In this document: positions 23,114-61,937 of the stretch, one piece after another
Layout: the number at the start of each line of letters is the position of its first letter
Numbering within the stretch: position 1 is the first letter of the stretch
Assembly: GCA_037783545.1 (NCBI GenBank)
Contig: JBBELK010000216.1
Coordinates: 62,001-126,000, forward strand
DNA: 64,000 nt
DNA from: Henricia sp. BOLD:AAB3569
Taxonomy: Eukaryota; Echinodermata; Asteroidea; Spinulosida; Echinasteridae
Direction of reading: 5' to 3'
Translations under genes and position numbers: made by a program
The notes under the pieces: generated by a model
What the model was told of the DNA's origin: nothing
What the model saw: only the letters and a program-made list of their open reading frames with translations
Databases searched by the model: none

Positions 23114-23577
23114 ACACCGCTGTAGCCATCGATATATATACACTGGATGAAGTATGCAATATCAGTTGGCTATACGAGCATTTGAAGCCACACGCCGGCC
23201 GCCATTGTACCCCACGAACAATGCTTGGCCAAGACTGCTCCCCGGTCCATGCGATCGCTTGCATTCCACTTAAAGCGGGCCTCCCACTGTGCGATTTTGG
23301 GCACGAATTATGTACGATTAGCTACGATTTGGTACGATTGTGTGTAGAGCCTATACGTAGACAGTCTCTGGTAATCGTACCAATTCGTAGGAAATTCGTG
23401 GCAAAAATCGCACAGTAGGAGAGGCCATGATGTAGACTAGTGAAGACAGTACGACCAGTCTAGGCAAGGCATTGTATTTGGTGGGGTAGGGGCCTACAAG
23501 GGCGGACGGTGGCTTCAATTTTAGACGTCGTTGCTTCATCCAGTGCATATATAAATCGATGGCTGTAGCCCATAAAA
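23114..23577. mobile_element. Inverted-repeat element H, copy 1, with an insertion
   Basis: GCTGTAGCCATCGATATATA ... CACTGGATGAAG on the left recurs in complement near 23530-23571. The body (CGGCCGCCATTGTACCCCAC, CTGCTCCCCGGTCCATGC) is repeated at 25246-25450. It is interrupted by the element at 23275-23426. Confidence 0.65.
23275..23426. mobile_element. Small MITE nested inside element H
   Basis: Terminal repeats GGCCTCCCACTGTGCGATTTT / complement of AAAATCGCACAGTAGGAGAGG (about 20 bp). The related copy H2 lacks this segment, so 25246-25450 acts as an empty-site comparison. Confidence 0.65.
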
Positions 23578-23934
23578 CAGGGAAATAACCTGTGCAATCC
23601 AAGGTTAATTCGGGTTATTTGTGTTCAACGCTCAAAGTCAAGCAATGCAAAAAGGCCTTAATTACTGAACTTTTTTCCCCAGTAATTAGCCTTTTGCGTG
23701 TTGTATGAATGGCGTTTGATACCATGGCGTTTGGGTGCATGTACATCCTTTCACATGTATGCACACTTAGTATTCAGATGACCAGACTAAATTTGTGTTG
23801 CTATGTAAAGTGACCTGGTGCACGCTGCAGGAGTAAAACACAGATTCAGTATACCGTGTTCATCGGGCAGCACGATATTGTTTCCCCATTGTGTCTCAAA
23901 CATCCAATGAATTTCAAAGGAATTCCTCCATCCC

Positions 23935-23978
23935 GGAGGTGGAGGGGGAGGGAGGGGGGGGGGGGGGGGGGGGGGGGT
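23935..23978. repeat. Poly-G tract
   Basis: GGA-interrupted then pure G run of about 30 nt. Reads as a proline-rich frame on the minus strand, which is not a protein signal. Confidence 0.85.
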
Positions 23979-24805
23979 GCATTAACAAAAGGGAACAGTG
24001 TGTTGATGTATAGGGGCGTTATAGGGGGAGTCCCTTTGCCGCATATCGTGCTGGGTACAGTGTTCACGGTAGGCGAGAATGACATAAAGCGACCAGACTG
24101 AGTGATTACTATAGGCATTGGCGTGCACCACGTAGCAACAACAGCATAGTATGTGGACTTTCTAAACTACACCTCCATTTGAAAGTGAAGAGTTCAGGTG
24201 CCGTCCATAGTGCAATGGTAGCACGCAAAAGGCCCATTACAAAACCTCCTCGGCGGAACCGAATACTCGATCATTTGAATCGACGGAAGTAATCGACAGG
24301 TTTATTGCCAACCTGCCACCACTTTCACCCTCTGTTATCTGGTGAGATACGCGTGTACCGATTCAGGGGATTTAAAACAAGGGATATTTATCCCATGTCA
24401 TGTATTTTCGAGAGATAATGATAAGCCAAGGTCACTAAACAACCGGCGGAAGCTCAGAGCTTTCCTGTTTGTTTGTTTATTGAGTGTATTATGATAGCTG
24501 ACCCACTCTAGATAGCGCCGTACCAAAAACACATACACCCGTGACCTCGCAGATAGAACTGCCCACAATCACGCGAAATTTTAGTGCGTCCATTTCATCT
24601 TTTAACTTTTATTTTTGATTAATTTCATTATATTGTCTATTTGAAGAAAAAAATGGAAAATGTACATATGAGATCATTTGAAATACATCAAGATCGAGAT
24701 AAGGAATAAATTTGACCAACAAATGTTTAGACCCAGTTACCACAGCAAATGACGTCACAAATTCTGCCGAGTCACTAGGTCTCTGCCCAGCACTCGCACC
24801 AATCG

Positions 24806-25257
24806 ATATATATGTGGGTCTGTCCACAGTAATGGGGTACATTTCTGTAACATTCAAGATCTTAGGTCCCAGTTCACTTCAAATGTCTTAATTTTATCTT
24901 TAAATTATCAAGCTAAACTGAGGAAATAACCTTTTCACCTATAGAGAAAAATAGTCCTACAACATACATTTGTGAAAACCTCGTGCACAAATTTTCCTAT
25001 TACGCATGTAACAAAGACGGGAAAAAATGTCACAAAATTGTCTGTCCACGTTACATGCGTAATAGGAAAATTTGTACACTTGCTTTTCAAAAATGTATGT
25101 TGTGGCAACAATTTCTTACTTTTTTGGGCAAAAGTTATCTCCTGAGAACAAAACAAGGACATTTCTTTAATTCTGAGATAAACTCAAGACTTCTGAAAGG
25201 AATTATTGACTTATTTTTCAAATGTACCCCATTACTGTGGACAGACCCATATATATA
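24806..25257. mobile_element. Inverted-repeat element E, copy 1
   Basis: Outer arms TGGGTCTGTCCACAGTAATG ... and complement (CATTACTGTGGACAGACCCA). An inner pair around CAAATTTTCCTATTACGCATG (left) and CATGCGTAATAGGAAAATTTG (right). It sits between TATATA stretches within a second copy of element H. Confidence 0.8.
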
Positions 25258-25450
25258 CACTTGATGAAGTATGCAATAGTAGTTGGCTATACGATAATTG
25301 AAGCCACGCGCCGGCCGCCATTGTACCCCACGAACAATACTTGGCCTAGACTGCTCCCCGGTCCATGCTATCGCTTGCATGCCACTTAACACATGTACAC
25401 CATGACGTGGAATAGTAAAGACAGTATGACCAGTGTAGTATATCGATGAC
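25246..25450. mobile_element. Element H, copy 2 (fragment, no nested MITE)
   Basis: TGATGAAGTATGCAATAG, GGCCGCCATTGTACCCCACG and CTGCTCCCCGGTCCATGC match copy 1. Its 5' side is cut off by element E1. Confidence 0.65.
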
Positions 25451-25574
25451 CCGAACCCCATATAAAAAAAGGAATATTGTTTTCAAACATTGTGAATTAA
25501 AAACACCAAGCGTTTTGTTATTTTTCCATGTTCACACATTGCCACGAATCAGAGCTCAATCCGTGCATAGCACC

Positions 25575-25856
25575 TATAGACCTTTATCACGGTGCGTCCA
25601 TCTTTGTCTTGTTCCCCCATAGTACGTGTCGGGCACGATCAGTGCGTCTGCGTGACCGAGCGATAGCGCGTGTAATCTCCCGTCCACGCTGCACACTCTC
25701 TTGACCGCGCGCGCAACGCCTGTGCCATTGTGATGCACACAATAAAAAGAAAATCAAAACCGGGACCAAACTATTTTTTTCTGCAAGCCTCGCTTTGGTT
25801 ACGTTCATTTTAATAGGAGAAAGGAGAAGATGGCCGCACCGTGATAAAGGTCTATA
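25575..25856. mobile_element. MITE family U
   Basis: Terminal repeats TATAGACCTTTATCACGGTG on both ends (in complement on the right), TA-flanked, about 280 bp. The subterminal sequence includes GCGGCCATCTTCTCC on the right arm. Confidence 0.75.
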
Positions 25857-26253
25857 GCTGCATGTCCACACATAATTTTGTCACACTTCCGTGCTTTCAG
25901 GAAGCCTAAAAACCTACGCGTCAGTGGACCAATCTCTGTGCACTTCATACGTTTTTCCTGCTTAGATCTAGATAAGGCGCGCGATTTGGCGTGCAAACCT
26001 GAAAACAGCAGTTGGCCCATGACATAAAGAATCCTGGTTTAGTGCAAGACGGATGTCGGAGTGTTTATGTGCACATGACCCTGCAGTTTTATCTGAAACT
26101 CACAGACGATATCAAGTACCAAGAACACCCGAACTCGTAGCCTACTCGTAAACTCTTGTACCACTTATCATTCTGTACGTACCTTTCAATCTGAGCCGTG
26201 TGGATGTCACTTGATATCGGTGTCCTAGCGTGAGTGGCAGACAACACACCGTA

Positions 26254-54835
<28,582 letters not shown>

Positions 54836-55800
54836 TGCAGTAACGAGACCAAGAATCACTATATACTGCCCTCTAGTGGCAGAGATAGGACACAAAGCGC
54901 CCCCAAGAACTCGGCCAAACTTGTGTTGATGGATTGCAGTTGCATTATGGGTATGCTGCAGTGTGCATTGTGGGTATGCTGTGCATTGTGGGTACTTGGC
55001 AGTGATTTGCAGGTAACAAAAGGTGAATGTCACCAGACTGTAACAAGCAGCTGACCGAGAGTTGCACTAGTTGTACAGTCGAGTCCTTCGCAAGTCCTTC
55101 ACTAGCCTTTTTCCAAGGCTTCGCAGCTGCGTGTGTATTGTGAGCGTGTATGAGAGTACCACCATGCGATGAGAATGCGGTGAGCAAAGCCTTGGACAAA
55201 GGGTAGTCCTTCATGGTAACTTTGTTACACTGAAAGTGACTGATAAGGAACCAAAATGGAGATCGGCGAATTACCTGTGAAGTGTAGTGTCTGTTTGTCT
55301 CAAGTCTAGTTCCATGATTGTTTGAGTCATGCCATTATTGCAGTTTATATAAAAAGTTTGATTTGAGTTTAGGGGAGGACAGAGGGGATTTGTGATGGAC
55401 TTGTGTGGACTTGTTAAGTTCATCGCAAGTCCTTACAATTGTGGGGACTTGCGATGAACTCGACTACAGCACTAGAACTATTAGCCAAAGCAATACCGGC
55501 ACACAATACCAGTCAATAGTTTCAGTACACACATACTGTATGTTTTTATTTGTACTTTTTAGCTGTTTAGAGAAACTTTCATAGAGTGAAACTTTGGCAA
55601 TAATGATAAACTGTTTTTTTTTCAGCAGGTGTACTCAAACTTTTGACTAGTACTGTATGGTATAATTTTGTCAAATGTCAGAAAAATATAGGGGGAAAAC
55701 ATGGCCGATAATTTCTGGGAATTTATCAGAAAATGAGCATAAAAATCAAATGCTGAATACCTAAAAACAATTATTAAAATAGGCCTTTTTGTGTTTCTTT

Positions 55801-55916
55801 TGGGGCCAGTTTCATGGAGATGCTGAGCACAAAATTATGCTTAATTCATACAAATTTTGCTTTGAAAAATTGTGTGTATTCTATTTTTTGATAAGCAGCT
55901 CCATAAATTTGGCCCC
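55801..55916. mobile_element. MITE family I, copy 3 (short)
   Basis: TGGGGCCAGTTTCATGGAG / complement of CTCCATAAATTTGGCCCCA; half the length of copy 1. Confidence 0.65.
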
Positions 55917-55926
55917 AATAGAAATA

Positions 55927-56361
55927 TACTGACACACTTTAGAAATGCAAAACACGCACTTTAAAAATGCAAAACGAGTTTGGAATGCAATAATATCACA
56001 TGGACATTAAATGTTCTCGCAACCTCGCTGTGTGATGTTCCTGCCAGCACCATACCCAAAGCTCGCTCTCTCTCACCTTCCGTTAACCGTGGCATGATGG
56101 GAGTGCATGACATCTCGTGATTGTGTCTTGCTTTTAATGCATCCAGGTACTTGTGTTGCATTCAACATGATTGTGCATGCCTGTGACAGCTGCACAGAAT
56201 TTTCTGCATTTTGTCTGGATGAGATTTAAACCCAGCCTTATTGACAAAATTATGTCTTTGCCACTCACAAATGTTCTTTGGGCCTTATCATTCTTATTGC
56301 CTGCATTACATAATAATTACACTAAATTTTCTGTTTTGCATTTCCAAAGTGTGTCCGGTAT
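55927..56361 (-). mobile_element. Tc1/mariner-type transposon remnant
   Basis: Terminal repeats ACACTTTAGAAATGCAAAAC / complement of GTTTTGCATTTCCAAAGTGT. On the minus strand a frame at 55961-56161 contains MPRLTEGERERALGMVLAG followed by SEVARTFNVH, the N-terminal helix-turn-helix signature of Tc1-like transposases. The catalytic DDE part is missing, so it is a deletion derivative and cannot move by itself. Confidence 0.75.
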
Positions 56362-56459
56362 ATTACCATTCTGGTAATGGTAATTGATATGCAACTTGAA
56401 CTTGCATCGAGTTTGAGTTGATTTTTGTACAGTGTATGATAATTAGAAACTTTGCCTTT

Positions 56460-56608
56460 TATAGGTTCTTTGCACCGGCGGCCATGACAGGGGGCAGGTT
56501 TTCTTATTTAAATGATGTGACAATAGATCCATATAGTGCCTACTAGTGCATGACAAACGGTGACAATGTGACTGTCCCCTGTCATGGCCGCCGTGCAAAG
56601 GGTCTATA
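56460..56608. mobile_element. MITE family A, copy 6 (best preserved)
   Basis: TTTGCACCGGCGGCCATGAC / complement; the arms match at nearly every position for over 30 bp. Interior TATTTAAATGATGTGACAAT. Confidence 0.9.
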
Positions 56609-56831
56609 GCCAGTGGATCTTTGCAATACAGTACTTGAGGTTAATTAAAAATGTCCATAATCTAGATTTTTATATTTTTTCTTGTTTAAAACATTAATGC
56701 ACTTTCAACTTGAATGCTGCAAGAGTAGTACATGTTTCAAGTGTTATCCGTCTTTCCGTGAACAAAATGAAACCTTTCTTTGAGAAAAGTAAAGAGTACT
56801 TTTAAGTAAAGTTGACATTTAATTTTAAAAA

Positions 56832-57012
56832 GTACAGTAAACTCTTGTTATAACACCCCCTGATATAAAGCTCTTCTCGATATAAAGCTCCTTTTTCTAA
56901 GTCCCAGCCATTATTCTCTGCATTGTGTATACATTGGTTATAGCGCTCTCTGGATATAAAGCTGAAATTATTTTGGTCCCTTGAAGAGCGTTATAATGAG
57001 AGTTTACTGTAC
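56832..57012. mobile_element. Inverted-repeat element R
   Basis: GTACAGTAAACTCTTGTTAT / ATAATGAGAGTTTACTGTAC; internal words CTGATATAAAGCTC and CTGGATATAAAGCT repeat directly. Confidence 0.8.
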
Positions 57013-57152
57013 ATAAAACAAATTTACATCTTAACAAATTGGGAGAGTTTTGGAAGGAGCAAAATATTTACAGTTTATACTTAACATCATATGTACTTTG
57101 TTGAAAATGATACATGAAGCTTGATAAACATTGGGATACATTATACATGTAC

Positions 57153-57293
57153 TTAAAGGCAGAGACTCGTCAGCAATGCGCGCGCGCCAAATCCGTGCCA
57201 CGAATTACGCAGCTCCATAGCAAAGGCATGGAGCTGCGTATTTCGTGGCACAAATTTGGCGCGCGCGCATTGCTGACGAGCCTCTGCCTTTAA
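57153..57293. mobile_element. TTAA-flanked hairpin MITE family B, copy 5
   Basis: AAAGGCAGAGACTCGTCAGC and complement, TTAA at both ends, central CATGGAGCTGCG. Confidence 0.88.
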
Positions 57294-57611
57294 GTACAGG
57301 AGTAAAAACAAGAATTTGTGCTGTAGTTGTAGATTATAGAATGTTTTTTATTGATAACATTTTACTTTTTTGCATTCCATGAAGTAAGAGAAAGAACTAA
57401 GATGATGATTTAAAAATGAGTCGATTATGAGTTGCAATTTACTCCTTTTGTAATAACTAGTGTGTAAATAATATAACATTTATGTAAATATCGTTATGAA
57501 TTTTGTTAAGCCCACCCCGTCCTTCATGTATGCATACATATGTACAACAATGCAAATTCCTCCATATTAAATGTTGCACGTAATATTTACACTTTACAGT
57601 ACAGTGGCAAA

Positions 57612-58037
57612 TCACTACAATGGGCCGAATATAGAAAAAACTAGCAATTGCTTTTTCTAGGCTTTTACTTACATTCTTATACATAAAAATAAGCAAGTGC
57701 TCACAAGCAAAAGCTTCTACTTTGAAGCAAAAGCAAGAACTAATCTCCTTCAAGCAAAAGCTTCCCAGATTAGCAATTCCTTAAAAACATATACATAAAA
57801 ACAAGCTTTTGTTTTTGCCACTAAGCATTTGCTTGATGAATAGCGCTATTGTTCAGATCCCCAAGCAATTGCTGAGAAAAAGCTTTAGAAAAAGCTGTCG
57901 GCCAAAGCAAAGGGTTATGAATATGTTTTCAAGCAATTGCTTTTGCGTTTGCTTCTGCTTGATGAGTTTATGCTTTTGCTCGGTGCTTCTCCTTATTAGC
58001 AGTTGCTAGTTTTTATGCATTTGGCCCATTGTAGTTG
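57612..58037. mobile_element. Inverted-repeat element P
   Basis: ACTACAATGGGCCGAATA ... ACTAGCAATTGC and complement GCAGTTGCTAGT ... TTTGGCCCATTGTAGT. Interior rich in AAGCAATTGCTT / AAGCAAAAGC words. Confidence 0.75.
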
Positions 58038-58291
58038 GTGAACTTCCAACTAGTAAAACACTTCTTACAAAAATTTTCTTTTACCCCCAGCTGTTCATAA
58101 TTATAAGTTAGTTTTTGTATATAACATTTCTGGTAAGAGTTGTATAAGCAGTATTTGAATTAAATGTGTGCTAATGACATAACAGTATCTTAATAGGACC
58201 AAAGCAGACAGTTTATACATTATGCATTGAACAAAATTATTTGCAGGGAAAAGGTCTGTTTTTTTTTTTTAAATAGTCTTCAACTTGAAGA

Positions 58292-58801
58292 TTAAAGCCT
58301 AGCGTACATCGACATTGCAACTGGAAGCAACTGGTGTTTCCGGCAACTGTAAGCAACTCGCGGCAACTGGGAGCAGCTGATCAGTTGCTTAAAAAGGTTG
58401 ATGTGCGCACACTTGCAACTACTGGAAACTGGAAAAATCCCAGTTGCCGCGAGTTGCACATGTTCTACTTTCTGGCAACTAGTTGTACCCAGTTGCGGTC
58501 AGTTGCGTCGATGTACGCGTACTTGCAACTAGTTTCTGTCAGTTGCACGTGTGTGTCTGAATACGTGCGTGCACATCGACAGCAACTGCAAGCAACAGTT
58601 GCTGCCAGTTGCAAGGTCAATGTACTCTAGGCTTTACCGAGTTGCCGTGTCGATGTGTGTGCTCTGAAAACTGGATGTTCTCAGTTGCCGCTAGTTGCGC
58701 AACTGATCAGTTGCTGTCAATGAGCGCGCTACGCACACATCGACAGCAACTGATCAGTTGAGTTGTTTCCAGTTGCAATGTCGATGTACGCTAGGCTTAA
58801 C
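58292..58801. mobile_element. TTAA-flanked inverted-repeat element Q with AGTTGC-repeat interior
   Basis: TTAAAGCCTAGCGTACATCG ... and complement CGATGTACGCTAGGCTTAA. The whole interior is built from GCAACT / AGTTGC words in both orientations, giving many alternative hairpins. Confidence 0.8.
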
Positions 58802-58954
58802 ACTGTACAAATTATAAGTTTATCCAAGATGGTAAAAATCTGTAGCTGTTTTCGAGACATAGGAATAAGGTGTCTAGTTTTTCCTGTAAAATGTTGAATT
58901 TTATAATGTTCATGCTGTGCATTATGTTGTTTAAAAGTACCAGTTGAAACTAAA

Positions 58955-59080
58955 TAGACCGCATGGAATAGCCGCCATCTTGTGGGGCAGTTTCTTTGTT
59001 CCTTGAGGACATGCATTGTTGTACATTTTGTTAAATAACAAATGTTTCCCTACAAGATGGCAGCTATTCGATACAGTCTA
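58955..59080. mobile_element. MITE family C, copy 4
   Basis: TAGACCGCATGGAATAGCCG / complement of CAGCTATTCGATACAGTCTA, shortened loop. Confidence 0.8.
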
Positions 59081-59288
59081 TTCGAAGACAAGTGGATACC
59101 TGTTGCACATTCACATTACACAGTTTCCCCAATGTATAAATGTTTAGTCGGGCAACTGAGCAAAGTAACAATACTTTCTTGAGGCAAGTCGGGAAATATA
59201 ATTTACACGTAGAGTTACAAATAAAATTGGCTATTTTGTGACTTTGATTGAATTGTGCAGGTTTTAGAAATCTATGAGTCTAATAACC

Positions 59289-61906
59289 TCACAAGGCTGT
59301 TTGTTCTCTCGATGTCACGTATGGCTTAATGGTGAGGGTGTTTGGACGAGCCGTGATGAGTGCTAATGCCTTGTTAACGACGAATCTCTCCCATGTAATC
59401 ATTCTGTGATAGGGGAGAAAGATAAATGGTCAATAAGTTAGTAGTTCCATTTTCAGAAGAATAATAATGGTATGGACTTCTACCGCGCACTTATCGGGGA
59501 AACCCCATCAAGGCACCTACACTATCATTACCCCTGATCATAGGGCTCCATTAAATCACTCCATATACCATCTCAGCTTCCTTGGGAGTATACAGCCCCG
59601 GCTGCCTATCAGGCGCTCAATGGCTAATCAAACACATCAACTTTTTCTAATCTCTCAGGTACCCATTTTGCTCCTGGGTGGAAAGAAGCATTGCGTGGCA
59701 AAGTACCTTGCTCAAGGGTACATGCACCATGGATGGGCCGGACCGGGATTCGAACCCACTACCTTTGGAACTAACCAAGGTTTTGAATACGATCCACTAG
59801 ACTGCTCCGCTGCAGCCTGTGTCTTGCAATATTGCTTTATTTTATGTTGGGAATCATATGAACAACTCTGCTGCAATCTTTATGGAGAAAGGGGAACTCG
59901 CCTTCCATTGTTCCCCCATTGTGTCTCAAACATCCAAGGAATTCGTTTCAGGTTTTAGGAAGAGTTCCTCTTGCTTTGTTCTTTGTGATTTTGATTTTGT
60001 CTTTCTGTAAATTTGTCCTCTTGCTATTTTGTTCTTTTCCTGTTGTTTTGTCCTTTTTTTTAATTTTGGCCCTTTTGGCCGCCCATAGAGTTGATGCTGT
60101 GAAGCCAATTAATACTTACTTGTTACATTCCTGTGACCAACTCGACCTTTCAAAAGAATGCATCATTTCATCTGTTTCATGTAGCCTGCGGATCAAATGA
60201 GAAAACAAATTGACAATATTTAGATAAACCTACATTGTTTCAACCCCCGCTCACTGAGCCAAATTCAAGGTGTAGGCATTGGACTCACCCAAGAGCACGT
60301 AGCCAACTTCTGTAAGCCTGTTCCGATTCACCAACTGTAATCATGCCGATGTTGGAATTGTCCAACATTCTGAAATACTTGCGCAGTTTTGTAATTTCCT
60401 TCAGTTTCAGATGGCCGATGAGTTTGCTCTGAAAGGAACGAACAGGTACAAAGAACACTTTATAATGTTAGTTATATGGAACACTCATTTTATGTGATAG
60501 TTCCTTCATTTTTTGAAATGAATCTTTCCACGGTAAAAGGGGCATTTTGGAAACACAGACCATATTTTCCAGAAAATACCTTTGTCTGGTCTGAAAATAA
60601 AAGAAATAAGTTTAAGTGTTCTGAAGAGATAACTTAGGCCCAAAAAGGGTTACAAATGACAACATGCATTTCTAAAAAATCCTGTGTACAAATGTCCAAT
60701 ATACGCTCAAAACCGGGACGGACACTTGTTACATTTTAGGCCGTACAGTCAAACCTGACCTGGGGTTCTCGTCGTAAAATTTTGATTGATTCCACCATGG
60801 CATAATCTCCCCACGTCACAACTCCGTCACTGTCACAATCGTACTCCTGAAACTGTAAAAAAAAATAAAATACATGTGTATTTTATCACATTTTTGAAAT
60901 ACCTAAAACAGAAAAACCTTGAGAGTGAAGTTACATCTATGAAAAATAACTTTTCTCTTTTATCAAAGTAATCATTCGAGCAGTAATTTCTTTAAAGGTG
61001 ACTGGTTTTTAACAAACAAAAAGTCAAAAATTTGATTTTCTAGTAAAACTTTACCATATCTTCCCACTCTCTCATCTTTGAACCAGGCATGCTCGTGTTG
61101 TTTTCTTCTTCATATTTAGCAAATTCATACTCCATAATGTCGGGTAAAGTTATAGCAGAATCTGGGGAACAAAAAAGTAAGATAAATCAACAATCTGGTC
61201 CAACTGGTAAAAACTGTATTTGTATTTTAAAATAATTGAGTTGGTGTTCAGGTGTAGCAGGTGACTCAAAAAGGCTGGACACTCACACAAAGCAATGCCA
61301 CTGTTGAAGCTTGATCGAAACAGGTGTGGTTTCAGACTGTGACCTATGGAATTGGGAGGACTTGCAGGGCCTTGTAACATTTTTTGAAGCCTTGTTTACA
61401 ATATCAATGTCTATGTATTTGACAATGTATTATGATTTGTCAGCCACTGGAATAAGCACAGTAATTTAGTTGGTCATTTGGGCTTTTAATTAATCAATTT
61501 TATCAATAGATATTTTCAATTTCTATTTCTAATTCTAATTCTTCATGGGTTTCCTCACGCTTGTGGGGTACCGTGGCCGAGTGGTTTGGGTCATTGACCC
61601 GCAATCATGGGTGAAAACTTGGGGTTGCGGGTTCGAATCCGGCTGCGGTACCTGTGCCCTTGGGCAAGGCACTCAACCACACTTGCTCCATCCTTCGGAA
61701 GGGATGTAAAGCCGTTGGTCCAGTGTGTTAGGTAATGGTAACGCACTCTAAAGATCCCAGAGCATTCTTTCGTGAAGAGCCAGGGGATTCCCAGGTGTCT
61801 CTGGCCATTTCTAATTCTAATTCTTCATGGGTTTCCTCACGCTTGCGAGTGACAGTGCAATGAGCACTATTGAGGAATCCTTGGTATGAATACCAGAAAG
61901 AAATAA

Positions 61907-61937
<31 letters not shown>

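Larger units (their letters stand above)
19849..26253. other. Intergenic, repeat-dense region between the SAMD1-like gene and Tie
   Basis: Begins with the SAMD1-like 3' UTR containing MITE A3 and AATAAA at 20190. One candidate minus-strand terminal exon lies at 21553-21817. The rest holds H-family elements (23114-23577, 25246-25450), element E1, a G tract, element U and unclassified sequence. A 48-bp SINE-like fragment (TCATTACCCCTGGTCATGGG) is near 21410. I found no other coding exon. Confidence 0.5.
54836..59288. other. Tie 3' UTR and convergent intergenic region, dense in elements
   Basis: No coding exon other than a transposase fragment. Contents in order: family I copy 3, Tc1/mariner remnant, MITE A6, element R, hairpin B5, elements P and Q, MITE C4. 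No clear AATAAA for Tie could be assigned. Confidence 0.55.

Noticed and set aside
23002-23418. 138-codon open frame on the plus strand.
   Set aside because: It runs through element H and its nested MITE; no coding signature.
23846-24118. Proline-rich minus-strand frame.
   Set aside because: Proline run is only the complement of the poly-G tract at 23935-23978.
24195-24270. tRNA-like sequence (GTCCATAGTGCAATGGTAGCAC).
   Set aside because: Box A-like only; no box B, no anticodon stem.
26160-26235. On the minus strand, an open stretch ending in a strong donor (GAAAG|GTACGT) in the phase that would fit the orphan exon at 21817.
   Set aside because: It overlaps the 5' region of Tie in antisense, has an upstream in-frame stop, no ATG and only a weak acceptor. 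The phase match alone has a one-in-three chance.
61564-61652. Possible functional tRNA with perfect acceptor stem.
   Set aside because: The anticodon stem cannot form a normal 5-bp stem with a 7-nt loop and the sequence continues into a repeated SINE body.
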